Shown piece after piece: positions 1-7,014 of a stretch of 12,889 nucleotides of DNA. Position 1 is the first letter of the stretch. Each line of letters opens with the position of its first letter. The stretch spans positions 1-12,889 of the forward strand of contig CAKTWE010000049.1 of NCBI GenBank assembly GCA_934630385.1. The letters run 5' to 3'. A program made the position numbers and the translations under genes. A model generated the notes under the pieces. It saw only the letters and a list, made by a program, of their open reading frames with translations. It searched no databases and had not been told where the DNA came from. This DNA comes from an uncultured Collinsella sp. GTDB lineage: Bacteria > Actinomycetota > Coriobacteriia > Coriobacteriales > Coriobacteriaceae.

Positions 1-1218
1 GCGCTGGTCAAGATGAACAAGACCGGCACCGAATACGTACGCGGCATCCCCGTGGTCAAGGTGTTTCAGCAGACGGTCTATTCCTTTAAGGCGTTCCACG
101 ACGCGATCGCCGAATACGCCGACATGGCACAAAGCTATGCGGGCACGTTCTGTCGAGGTCCGCAGGTACTCAACCTTACCGCGCTCAATGGTCTTGTGGC
201 ATTCCTATTGCCCGTGGCGTTGCTGTTGGCGCCGGGCGAGACGGACTTCGCGCATTTTATGGCCAACTTCACGTTTTACGCGATATTTTCGGCCGTGGTG
301 CCGACGGCCATGACCAAGCTCATGTTTGTGGGTGAGGCCTCTCAGATGAGTGCCGATTCGCTGGCTCGTATTCGAAGCGTCATGGATTCCAAGCAGCTCT
401 CCGTGCCCGCCCAGCCCAAGCACCCTGTTGGCAGCGATGTGCGCTTTGAGGACGTGAGCTTTACGTACGAGGGTGCCGAAGCACCTGCCGTTAGCCATGT
501 GAGCTTTAACGTTTCCGCGGGTAGCACCCTCGCCCTGGTGGGTCCCTCGGGCGGCGGTAAGTCAACCTGCGCCAGCCTGATCCCGCGTTTTTGGGATGTT
601 TCCTCGGGTCGAGTGCTCGTAGGTGGTGTGGACGTTCGCGATATGGATCCGCACGAGCTTATGGACCAGGTCGCCTTCGTGTTCCAGACCAACCAGCTGT
701 TCCGGCAAACACTTGCCGATAACGTTCGTGCCTCCAAGCCCACGGCCACTGACGACGAAGTGCGTGCGGCCCTCTCCGCAGCTCAGTGCGACGACATTGT
801 GGCCAAGCTCCCGCAGGGTATTAACACCATGCTCGGTGCTGGAGGGGCATATCTTTCGGGCGGCGAGGTGCAGCGCGTGGCACTCGCCCGCGCGATCCTT
901 AAAGACGCGCCTATCGTGGTGCTCGATGAGGCCACGGCGTTTGCCGACCCCGAGAACGAGGCGCTCATCCAGCGCGCCTTTAGCAAGCTGGCGGCGGGTC
1001 GCACGGTCATTATGATTGCGCACCGACTCTCGACTGTAGTGGGGGCCGACAAGATCGTGGTGCTCAATCAAGGTAGCGTGCAGGAGGCCGGCACCCATGC
1101 CGAGTTGCTGTCCCAAGAGGGTCTGTATGCCAAGATGTGGGCCGAATACGAACAGGCCGCGAGCTGGAAGATCGCTGCTGCCGCGGATGCCGCCGTCACG
1201 AAGGGAGGCGAGGCCTAA
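1..1218 (+). CDS. ABC transporter half-unit, permease plus ATPase, 5' truncated
   Basis: The reading frame is open from base 1, so the start and most of the membrane domain lie outside the window; 405 codons remain. The remaining N-terminal part has the last membrane helices (hydrophobic stretch near residues 60-78 and another near 86-104), then a complete nucleotide-binding domain. Counting from base 1, Walker A GPSGGGKST is at 181-189, the signature LSGGEVQ at 285-291, Walker B VVLDE at 306-310 with catalytic Glu310, and the switch His at 341. After the Walker B Glu the usual SALD-type D-loop reads TAFADPENE, which is uncommon. The stop codon abuts the start of the next ABC gene, so the two products probably form a heterodimer. 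The family could be a drug exporter or a YbtP/IrtA-type siderophore importer with exporter fold; substrate is not readable from sequence. Confidence 0.93.
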   Translation, partial: ALVKMNKTGTEYVRGIPVVKVFQQTVYSFKAFHDAIAEYADMAQSYAGTFCRGPQVLNLTALNGLVAFLLPVALLLAPGETDFAHFMANFTFYAIFSAVVPTAMTKLMFVGEASQMSADSLARIRSVMDSKQLSVPAQPKHPVGSDVRFEDVSFTYEGAEAPAVSHVSFNVSAGSTLALVGPSGGGKSTCASLIPRFWDVSSGRVLVGGVDVRDMDPHELMDQVAFVFQTNQLFRQTLADNVRASKPTATDDEVRAALSAAQCDDIVAKLPQGINTMLGAGGAYLSGGEVQRVALARAILKDAPIVVLDEATAFADPENEALIQRAFSKLAAGRTVIMIAHRLSTVVGADKIVVLNQGSVQEAGTHAELLSQEGLYAKMWAEYEQAASWKIAAAADAAVTKGGEA

Positions 1219-2976
1219 ATGTTCGCCTCATTCCAAAAGAAGTATTTCCTATCCGATAAAGGCGTCGCCGGCGTAAAACGCGGCATTTTCTGGACCGCGC
1301 TCACCAATCTCATTACCATGGCCGGCATGGGCTTTTTATTCCTGGTTATGGCCGGTTTTGTCGAACATCTCGCCACCGGTGCCGACCTGCCGGATGCCCT
1401 GCCGATTGTGGGCGGCCTCCTGGTCTTTTTCGTGTTGCTCTTTGCCTCTAACTGGCAGCAGTATTACTACACCTACTGCATCTTTTACGAGGAGTGCGGC
1501 AAGCAGCGTATGGAGATTGCCGAACGCTTGCGCAAGCTGCCGCTGTCGTTTTTTGGCCGTCGTGATCTGGCCGATTTAACCGAGACCATCATGGGCGACG
1601 TCCAGGCCATGGAGCACGCCTACAGCCACGTGCTGGGAGAGCTTTGGGGTGCCATCATCGCAAGCGCCATTGTGTTCGTGGCGTCGCTGTTCTTTTGCTG
1701 GCAGCTGGCGATCGCGGCGTTTTGGAGCGTGCCCGTGGCCTTTGCCGTGCTGTATCTGACACGCGGCCCCATGACCCCGGTGTTCGACCATGTGCGTGCC
1801 GAGAAGGTCAAGGTTACCGAGGCAATCCAGGAGACGCTCGACTGCGTGCGCGAGATCCGCGCCACCAACCAGGAGACTCATTATCTTGAGGGGCTCAACG
1901 CCGTGATCGATGCCGAGGAGCGCGAGACCACCAAGGGCGAGCTCGCCAATGGGCTTTTGGTCAACTCCGCCTTTGCCATCCTGCGCCTGGGCATTGCCAC
2001 CACGTTGGTCACGGGCGCTGCGATGGTCGCCTCCGGCCAGGTCGACTTTTTGATGATGTTTGCCTTCCTGCTTATGGTGAGCCGCATCTATGCGCCCTTT
2101 GATCAGGCGCTGATGCTGATGTCCGAGCTGTTTGCCGCCGAGTCGTCGGCCAAGCGCATGCGTTCCATCATGGAAGAGCCCGTGGCGCGGGGCAGCGAGC
2201 AGTTTGAGCCCGTAGGCCACGATGTGGTGTTCGATCACGTGGCATTTGGCTATGGTGCGGGCGAGGACGGCCGCGCCGGCGAGAAAGTTCTTACCGATGT
2301 GAGCTTTACCGCCAAGGAAGGCGAGGTCACGGCACTGGTCGGTCCTTCGGGCTCCGGTAAGTCCACGGTGAGCCGCCTGGCCGCGCGCTTTTGGGACGCC
2401 ACCGAAGGCACGGTCACCGTGGGCGGCGTGGATGTTGCGAGCGTGGATCCCGAGGTGCTGCTGCGCGACTACGCCATTGTGTTCCAAGACGTGCTGCTCT
2501 TTGACGACACGGTGTTGGGAAACATCCGTCTTGGTCGTCGCGATGCCACCGATGAGGAAGTGCTTGCTGCCGCGCGTGCCGCCAACTGCGACGAGTTTGT
2601 GAGCCGCATGCCGCAGGGCTATGACACCATGATCGGCGAGAACGGCTCCAAGCTGTCCGGCGGTGAGCGCCAGCGCATCTCTATCGCCCGTGCGCTGCTC
2701 AAAGACGCACCTATCGTGCTGTTGGACGAGGTGACGGCGAGCTTGGATGTGGAGAACGAGACCGTGGTTCAGCAGGCGCTCTCCCGTCTGCTTGCAGGTA
2801 AGACGGTTATCGTTATTGCCCACCGTATGCGTACGGTGGAAAATGCCGACAAAATCGTTGTACTCAAGGATGGTGTGGTTGCCGAGCAGGGCACTCCGGC
2901 GCAGCTCAAGGCGGCAGGTGGAGAATTCGCCCGCATGGTGGCGCTGCAAAAGGAAGCGGCTGACTGGCAGCTGTAG
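1219..2976 (+). CDS. ABC transporter half-unit, permease plus ATPase
   Basis: A complete 585-aa half-transporter. Residues 1-310 form the exporter-type membrane domain, with strongly hydrophobic segments near 18-45, 60-78, 140-160, 163-180 and 245-285. The ATPase domain follows: Walker A GPSGSGKST at 375-383, LSGGERQR from 479, Walker B VLLDE ending at Glu504, D-loop region TASLDVENE, and switch His535. All catalytic residues are present, so neither unit of the pair looks degenerate. The start ATG directly follows the TAA of the upstream ABC gene, with GGGAGG at about 1203-1208 as ribosome binding site inside that gene, which implies translational coupling. Together the two genes encode a likely heterodimeric inner-membrane transporter. 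Substrate unknown; YbtQ/IrtB-like iron uptake or multidrug export are the main options. Confidence 0.95.
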   Translation: MFASFQKKYFLSDKGVAGVKRGIFWTALTNLITMAGMGFLFLVMAGFVEHLATGADLPDALPIVGGLLVFFVLLFASNWQQYYYTYCIFYEECGKQRMEIAERLRKLPLSFFGRRDLADLTETIMGDVQAMEHAYSHVLGELWGAIIASAIVFVASLFFCWQLAIAAFWSVPVAFAVLYLTRGPMTPVFDHVRAEKVKVTEAIQETLDCVREIRATNQETHYLEGLNAVIDAEERETTKGELANGLLVNSAFAILRLGIATTLVTGAAMVASGQVDFLMMFAFLLMVSRIYAPFDQALMLMSELFAAESSAKRMRSIMEEPVARGSEQFEPVGHDVVFDHVAFGYGAGEDGRAGEKVLTDVSFTAKEGEVTALVGPSGSGKSTVSRLAARFWDATEGTVTVGGVDVASVDPEVLLRDYAIVFQDVLLFDDTVLGNIRLGRRDATDEEVLAAARAANCDEFVSRMPQGYDTMIGENGSKLSGGERQRISIARALLKDAPIVLLDEVTASLDVENETVVQQALSRLLAGKTVIVIAHRMRTVENADKIVVLKDGVVAEQGTPAQLKAAGGEFARMVALQKEAADWQL

Positions 2977-3000
2977 GAAAGGGGTAAAGAGACCGTCCCT

Positions 3001-3015
3001 TTGTCACATTGACAA
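3001..3015. promoter_or_regulatory. Inverted repeat overlapping the -35 box
   Basis: TTGTCACATTGACAA is a perfect 6-bp inverted repeat around a 3-bp centre. Its right arm contains the -35 hexamer at 3009-3014. It could be a regulator site for the metal-efflux operon, or the edge of a dispersed repeat, since the bases just before it (AGAGACCGTCCCTTTGTCAC, 2985-3007 region) look like an intergenic repeat motif. Confidence 0.4.
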
Positions 3016-3037
3016 TCGGTTACTCCGCATCGTTAAT
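3009..3037 (+). promoter_or_regulatory. Promoter for the small membrane protein and P-type ATPase genes
   Basis: A perfect -35 TTGACA (3009-3014) is followed after 17 bp by GTTAAT (3032-3037), which matches TATAAT at four of six positions. Transcription would start near 3044, leaving a leader of about 130 nt. The preceding ABC operon has no strong terminator; only a weak AAAGGG/CCCTTT pairing is visible at 2979-3002, so read-through is also possible. Confidence 0.5.
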
Positions 3038-3044
3038 TTTCAAA

Positions 3045-3064
3045 AGGTTAGCCATGGCTGACCT
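3045..3064. promoter_or_regulatory. 20-bp near-perfect palindrome, candidate metalloregulator operator
   Basis: AGGTTAGCCATGGCTGACCT pairs with itself at nine of ten positions and sits at the predicted transcription start. The half-site AGGTTAG is the same as that in the known DtxR/IdeR iron-box consensus, but here the two halves are separated by six bases instead of one, so it is not a canonical iron box. Its place directly in front of a metal-transport operon supports a repressor role. Confidence 0.45.
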
Positions 3065-3123
3065 AGATAGTTAGATAGAATTAAGGTATTTCAAAAGCGT
3101 GCTCGAGCTAACTGATGAACTCG

Positions 3124-3157
3124 GGTGCTAAGGCACCATGCCGCGCCCCGTGCGGCA
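3124..3157 (+). other. Two small hairpins in the leader before the ribosome binding site
   Basis: GGTGC/GCACC with loop TAAG (3124-3137) is followed one base later by TGCCGC/GCGGCA with a 7-nt loop (3139-3157). The ribosome binding site GGGAG lies four bases after the second hairpin. They may tune translation; I do not recognise a known riboswitch class here. Confidence 0.4.
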
Positions 3158-3172
3158 AAAGGGAGAAGCAAC

Positions 3173-3418
3173 ATGAAGAAGTCGACGTTCAATACCCTGC
3201 TTGTCGGTGGCGGTTTTCTGCTTGGCACGGCCGGCATCAAGCTGCTTACCAGCGCTCCGGTCAAGAATGCCTGCGTGCAGGGTATTGCGTGCGGTATGCG
3301 CATCAAGAACGGCTACCAGGACATGGTCGAGCAGGCCAAGGCCGAGGTCGACGATATGGTTGCCGAGGCTGCCTACATCACCCAGAGCGAGGCAGCTGCT
3401 GACGAGGCAGCTGAGTAA
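3173..3418 (+). CDS. Small one-helix membrane protein paired with P-type ATPase (DUF6110-like)
   Basis: An 81-aa protein starting MKKSTFNTLLVGG. Residues 8-26 form a glycine-rich membrane helix, followed by a segment with two cysteines (C34 and C40), a basic stretch, and an amphipathic acidic tail rich in Ala and Glu (about 50-81). An in-frame ATG at 3125 would add 16 residues, but the start at 3173 is preferred because GGGAG lies 8-12 bases upstream and the membrane segment then begins close to the N-terminus. It lies 18 bp before the P-type ATPase and probably shares its transcript. The plan recalls mycobacterial PacL proteins, small partners of P1B ATPases with one membrane helix and an Ala/Glu tail, although the PacL acidic-His metal motif at the C-terminus is absent. 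The DUF6110 assignment is from memory. Confidence 0.8.
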   Translation: MKKSTFNTLLVGGGFLLGTAGIKLLTSAPVKNACVQGIACGMRIKNGYQDMVEQAKAEVDDMVAEAAYITQSEAAADEAAE

Positions 3419-3436
3419 CGCTCCCAGGCACAAACT

Positions 3437-5512
3437 ATGAGATTCTCGATTATTAGCGAGATCCCCGGCAGGACCCGTCTTCAATTGGCGGGTCCTGTGC
3501 CAGAGAGCGATCTCGATGCACTTCTTAAGCTTGGCGGCGACATCGATGGCGTGCACAAGGTGCGCGTGTATGGCCGCATTGGCCAGATGGCGCTGGAGTA
3601 CGACGAGCGGTGTCGTACGGGCGTGCTTGACGCCTTGGGCGCGCTCGATGCCCAGGCCATTGCCGACGCAAAGACGGGCTACGTGATGCAACTCGAGCCG
3701 CGCAAGCACAAACTCGTTATGGACCTGGCGACACTCGTCGGCGCCCACTACGCACGTCGCTGGTTTTTGCCCACGCCCCTGCGTGCGGTGTTTGTCGTGG
3801 CCGGTTACATGACCTTTTTGCGCGCCGCCCTTCGTGAGCTGGCGCAGCCGCGCCTGACCGTTCCCGTGCTCGACGCTTCGGCCATCGGCATTTCGTTCGT
3901 CAAACGCGACGTCGACACCGCGGGCCAGACGATGTTCCTGCTCAACGTGGGCGAGCTGCTCGAGGACTACACGCGTGCCATGAGCGAAAACGAGCTCATC
4001 AACTCGCTGCTCGACGTGCCCGATAAGGCGCAAAAAGTGGTCGGCGACACCGAGGTAAGCGTTGCCGCGACCGAGCTTGAGCCCGGCGATCTGGTCGCCG
4101 TGCGCACTGGCATGTCCATTTGCATCGACGGTGTTGTCGAGCAGGGGAGCGCCATGGTCAACCAGGCGACCCTGACTGGCGAGCCGCTGGCCGTCGAGCG
4201 CAGCGCGGGCGACGACGTGTTCGCCGGAACCGTCGTGGAAGACGGCGGCATCTTGGTGCGCGTGCGCGCCAATACGGCGCAAACCAAATTGCGCTCAATC
4301 GTCTCGCTCGTGCAGACGGCCGACTCGCTCAAGTCCGAGGGCCAGTCGCACATGGAGGACCTTGCCAACAAGATCGTCCCGTGGAACTTCCTGCTCGCGG
4401 GCCTGGTTGCGCTTACCACCCGCAGCCTCATCAAGACCTCGGCGGCGCTGATGGTCGACTACTCGTGCGCACTCAAGCTCACGGGTTCCGTTGCCGTCAT
4501 GACCGCTATGAGCGATGCTGCCAAGATGGGCGTCATGGTCAAGGGCGCGAAGTACTTTGAGTCGTTTGCCAAGGCCGACACCATTGTGTTTGATAAGACC
4601 GGCACGCTCACCGAGGCTCAGCCGCGCCTTGCCTGCGTACTCACCACCGATGGCTGGAGCGAGGACGAGGTCCTGCGCCTTTCCGCTTGCTTGGAGGAAC
4701 ATTTCCCGCATCCGGTGGCGCGCGCCGTCGTCAACGCTGCTTGCGAGCGTGGGCTCGAGCACCGCGAGCGTCACGCTGCGGTCGAGTATATTGTGGCGCA
4801 CGGCATCGCTTCGTCCATCGAAGGACGTCGCGCCATCATCGGCTCCGCGCACTTTGTATTTGAGGATGAGGGTGCGCAACTCGAGTCCGACATTAAGGAG
4901 CGCATTGAGTCCCAGATGCAGGGTCTGTCACCGCTGTATCTGGCGGTCGACGGCAAAGTCATCGGCGTGCTCGGTATCGAGGACCCGCTCAAGTCCGGGG
5001 TCCGCGAGGCCATCGCCGACTTACACGCGTTGGGCGTTAAGCACGTGGTCATGCTCACGGGCGACTCGGAGCGCACGGCCGAGCGCATTGCGCGCGAGGC
5101 AGGTGTCGACGAGTTTAAGGCCGAGCTGCTGCCCGAGGACAAGTATGCGTATGTTGAGCGCATTAAGGGCGAGGGGCGCCACGTTGCCATGGTGGGCGAC
5201 GGCGTCAACGATTCGCCGGCGCTCGGTTTGGCCGACGTGGGCCTGGCGATGGGCGGCGGAAGCGACATTGCCAAGGAGGTTGCCGATATCATCCTGACCG
5301 ATACGGATTTGGCCGCGATTGTGCGCCTGCGCCGCATGAGTCAGGGTCTCGTTGATCGTCTGACGAGTTCCTATTCTAAGGTGATGCTCACCAACTCGGC
5401 GCTCCTGGCACTGGGCATTACCGGCGCGATTACCCCGCAGGCGTCGTCGCTGTTGCACAACGGCTCGACGATTGCCTACAGCCTGAGCAACGCGAAGGCT
5501 TACCTGCGTTAG
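3437..5512 (+). CDS. Heavy-metal translocating P-type ATPase (P1B-like)
   Basis: A 691-aa ATP-driven metal pump of the inner membrane, probably an exporter. Residues 1-70 contain PGRTRLQL and resemble a degenerate heavy-metal-associated domain without a CXXC motif. The actuator TGE is at 247-249, the phosphorylation site DKTGT at 386-390, the P1B-typical HP pair at 425-426 and the hinge GDGVND at 587-592. The metal-site motif in the sixth-helix position reads DYSCALKL (Ser343, Cys344), so the Pro of the usual CPC or SPC motif is Ser. The C-terminus is hydrophobic and ends HNGSTIAYSLSNAKAYLR. The ribosome binding site is weak (AGG near 3426), which suggests coupling to the small gene upstream. 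Metal unknown; manganese, iron or zinc are plausible. Terminator follows at 5537. Confidence 0.95.
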   Translation: MRFSIISEIPGRTRLQLAGPVPESDLDALLKLGGDIDGVHKVRVYGRIGQMALEYDERCRTGVLDALGALDAQAIADAKTGYVMQLEPRKHKLVMDLATLVGAHYARRWFLPTPLRAVFVVAGYMTFLRAALRELAQPRLTVPVLDASAIGISFVKRDVDTAGQTMFLLNVGELLEDYTRAMSENELINSLLDVPDKAQKVVGDTEVSVAATELEPGDLVAVRTGMSICIDGVVEQGSAMVNQATLTGEPLAVERSAGDDVFAGTVVEDGGILVRVRANTAQTKLRSIVSLVQTADSLKSEGQSHMEDLANKIVPWNFLLAGLVALTTRSLIKTSAALMVDYSCALKLTGSVAVMTAMSDAAKMGVMVKGAKYFESFAKADTIVFDKTGTLTEAQPRLACVLTTDGWSEDEVLRLSACLEEHFPHPVARAVVNAACERGLEHRERHAAVEYIVAHGIASSIEGRRAIIGSAHFVFEDEGAQLESDIKERIESQMQGLSPLYLAVDGKVIGVLGIEDPLKSGVREAIADLHALGVKHVVMLTGDSERTAERIAREAGVDEFKAELLPEDKYAYVERIKGEGRHVAMVGDGVNDSPALGLADVGLAMGGGSDIAKEVADIILTDTDLAAIVRLRRMSQGLVDRLTSSYSKVMLTNSALLALGITGAITPQASSLLHNGSTIAYSLSNAKAYLR

Positions 5513-5536
5513 CAGACGTGTTCGCCCACGTTATCT

Positions 5537-5587
5537 GGCCTGCGCCCAGACGGCATCGGTGTCGTCCGAGCGCAGGCCTTTTGCGTT
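5537..5587 (+). terminator. Terminator after the P-type ATPase
   Basis: GGCCTGCGC (5537-5545) pairs with GCGCAGGCC (5570-5578), with an inner GACG/CGTC pairing, and is followed by TTTTGCGTTT. This separates the ATPase operon from the toxin-antitoxin pair. Confidence 0.85.
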
Positions 5588-5615
5588 TGACCATGTGCTA
5601 GCTTCTCTATATAGT
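5587..5615 (+). promoter_or_regulatory. Promoter of the toxin-antitoxin operon
   Basis: TTGACC (5587-5592) and TATAGT (5610-5615) each match the consensus at five of six positions and are spaced by exactly 17 bp. A GCTAGC half-site lies in the spacer at 5597-5602. Confidence 0.75.
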
Positions 5616-5635
5616 GTTGCTAGCAGGGCTAGCAA
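5597..5635. promoter_or_regulatory. Operator of the toxin-antitoxin operon, three GCTAGC sites
   Basis: TTGCTAGCAGGGCTAGCAA (5617-5635) is a perfect 8-bp inverted repeat with a 3-bp centre, placed just after the -10 box. A third GCTAGC lies between -35 and -10 at 5597-5602. Ribbon-helix-helix antitoxins usually repress their own promoter through such sites, so autoregulation by the product of the next gene is likely. Confidence 0.7.
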
Positions 5636-5655
5636 TTGAAGGGAGCGGGATCGAC

Positions 5656-6009
5656 GTGGGTGCTGTTAGCGGCATGGCGCAGGTGAACGTTCGCGTAGAT
5701 CGCCAGGTCAAGAACCGTGCCGAGGAGGTGCTGCGGCTTTCGGGCGGGTCACTGCCCGAGCTCATCAAAAAGGTGGTGGCCAAGGTCGCGCAGGGTGGCG
5801 GGCAGTGCGAGGAAGTGCTTGCGGCCGTCGACGACCGGCAGCAGACCGTCGCGCCCGATACGCCATTCGCCGCATCATGGGCGGCGGCGGATCAGCTTTA
5901 CGCGGACCTGGGCATCGCTACGTTGCCCGTATCCGACGATCGCGATTGGGACACAATCTATTCCGAAGCCATGGACGAGCGCTATCGCCAAAAGGGGATG
6001 ATCCTGTGA
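5656..6009 (+). CDS. RelB/DinJ-like antitoxin
   Basis: A 117-aa protein read from GTG at 5656, chosen because GGGAG (5641-5645) lies 10 bases upstream; an internal ATG at 5674 lacks a good ribosome binding site. Residues 7-45, MAQVNVRVDRQVKNRAEEVL and onward, form the short strand and two helices of a RelB/DinJ ribbon-helix-helix DNA-binding domain. The C-terminal half is acidic, ends DERYRQKGMIL and would bind and block the toxin. It overlaps the toxin gene by four bases (GTGA), the usual coupling in toxin-antitoxin pairs. The partner is a PIN ribonuclease and not a RelE fold, a mixed pairing that also occurs in other systems. Upstream palindromes support autorepression. Confidence 0.85.
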   Translation: MGAVSGMAQVNVRVDRQVKNRAEEVLRLSGGSLPELIKKVVAKVAQGGGQCEEVLAAVDDRQQTVAPDTPFAASWAAADQLYADLGIATLPVSDDRDWDTIYSEAMDERYRQKGMIL

Positions 6010-6521
6010 GCGGAGCCCCTCTTAAGATCATGGTGGACGCCAACGTATGGGTCGATTCGTTTTGCGCCGACCATGCCGAGTCGCTTGTCGCGCGTGCGTT
6101 TATTGGGCAGGCGACGGAGACGGGGGCGTTGCTGTTCTTTCCGGTGCATATCGCTAAGGACGTACTGTACGTTGTCCAACACGAGCTGAAGCGTAGCGTT
6201 CTTGCCAGCGGGGGAGCACTCGACGAGGCGTCTGCCCGTGCAATTGGCGATGCGGCGTTGGCGTTTGTTCGGAACATGACCGAAAACGCCACAGCCGTGG
6301 GTGCAGATGCGTCGGACCTTTGGCTGGCCGACAAATACTTAGCACTCCATCGCGATTACGAGGACAACTTGGTGCTCGCCGCGTGCAAGCGCGCGCAGGT
6401 CGATTACTTGGTGACCAATGATCGCAAGCTGCTCGAACATGCCGATCTTGCAGCAAAGATACCTCGTCAAATGATGCCGATTCTTGCTTTGGCCGAACGC
6501 GGCGGCACGGCTATCGGTTGA
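6006..6521 (+). CDS. PIN-domain ribonuclease toxin (VapC-like)
   Basis: A 171-aa protein read from GTG at 6006, overlapping the antitoxin stop; AAAGGGG at about 5991-5997 serves as ribosome binding site. A second possible start, ATG at 6030, would begin right before the first catalytic strand. PIN features are clear: an N-terminal strand IMVDANVWVD with Asp11, a C-terminal acidic cluster YEDNLVLAACK with Asp120, and LVTNDRKLL with Asp139. PIN toxins are metal-dependent endoribonucleases that cut tRNA or rRNA. An acidic residue at about position 52 could complete the site. Convergent with the minus-strand gene at 6580-7014, with a shared hairpin between. Confidence 0.88.
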   Translation: MSGAPLKIMVDANVWVDSFCADHAESLVARAFIGQATETGALLFFPVHIAKDVLYVVQHELKRSVLASGGALDEASARAIGDAALAFVRNMTENATAVGADASDLWLADKYLALHRDYEDNLVLAACKRAQVDYLVTNDRKLLEHADLAAKIPRQMMPILALAERGGTAIG

Positions 6522-6532
6522 CGCGAACTGTT

Positions 6533-6581
6533 CGCGGGCCTCTTGGACGACGATGCGCCAAGGGGCCCGCGTCTGCTATTT
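6533..6581. terminator. Terminator hairpin between convergent genes
   Basis: CGCGGGCCTCTTGG (6533-6546) pairs with CCAAGGGGCCCGCG (6558-6571), 14 bp with one wobble pair on the plus strand, 11-nt loop. The plus-strand tail TCTGCTATTT is only moderately T-rich. A second palindrome, CGCGAACTGTTCGCG (6522-6536), overlaps the left arm and could compete with it. The stop codon of the minus gene lies within the tail. Confidence 0.7.
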
Positions 6582-7014
6582 ACAAAAGCTCGGCCTTAAT
6601 GGCGGGACTTTCTGCGAGCTGCTCGGCTGCCTTTTCGTCGGAGCTGTCGAGGGCGGCCAGACTGCGGTAGACCCACTCGTTGACCTGGGTGTTCTTGACG
6701 CCTGCGGTCTGCATAAGGGCGCCTACCTCGCGGATTGCTGCGAGCAGATCAGCTTTGGGACCCGCGAGCTCGACCTCGATGCCGTGGTGGGCGGCCACGC
6801 CGCGGTTCTCACTCACGTGGTCGATAAAGCCCTCGACGGTCTCAAGCTGCTGGGCGAGAGCTGCATCATCGTCAACGTCCAGCGCGACGAGTGCGTTCGA
6901 TACCGTGAGGGCGGGATGTCCGCAGGGGACAAAGCCCTCGATGACATCCATAGCTTCGGTAATGGTTGAGCCCAGGCCTGCGAGGGCATTGACGAGTTGC
7001 TGCTTGGTATCCAT
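6580..7014 (-). CDS. Hypothetical acidic protein, 144 aa
   Basis: Not recognised. The protein is acidic and Ala-rich, without a signal peptide or membrane segment. The N-terminal part, beginning MDTKQQLVNALAGLG, looks helical. A central segment has GFVPCGHPALTVSNALVAL followed by DVDDDAALAQQLETVEGFID, and the C-terminal part again looks helical, with two conspicuous Trp/Tyr residues in NEWVYRSLAAL. The start is supported by AAAGGA on the minus strand 7 bases before ATG. It stands alone, convergent with the PIN toxin and divergent from the tmRNA gene. Codon use matches its neighbours, so it is likely a real gene and not a shadow frame. A cytosolic helical-bundle protein is the most that can be said. 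Confidence 0.75.
   Translation of the reverse strand: MDTKQQLVNALAGLGSTITEAMDVIEGFVPCGHPALTVSNALVALDVDDDAALAQQLETVEGFIDHVSENRGVAAHHGIEVELAGPKADLLAAIREVGALMQTAGVKNTQVNEWVYRSLAALDSSDEKAAEQLAESPAIKAELL

Noticed and set aside
3045..3064. Terminator of the ABC operon
   Set aside because: The palindrome is not followed by a T-run and lies at the predicted start site of the next transcript.
5805..6005. Longer N-terminus for the PIN toxin from an ATG at 5805
   Set aside because: The extra 67 residues are Arg/Gly-rich, overlap the antitoxin in another frame, and PIN domains start close to the GTG at 6006.
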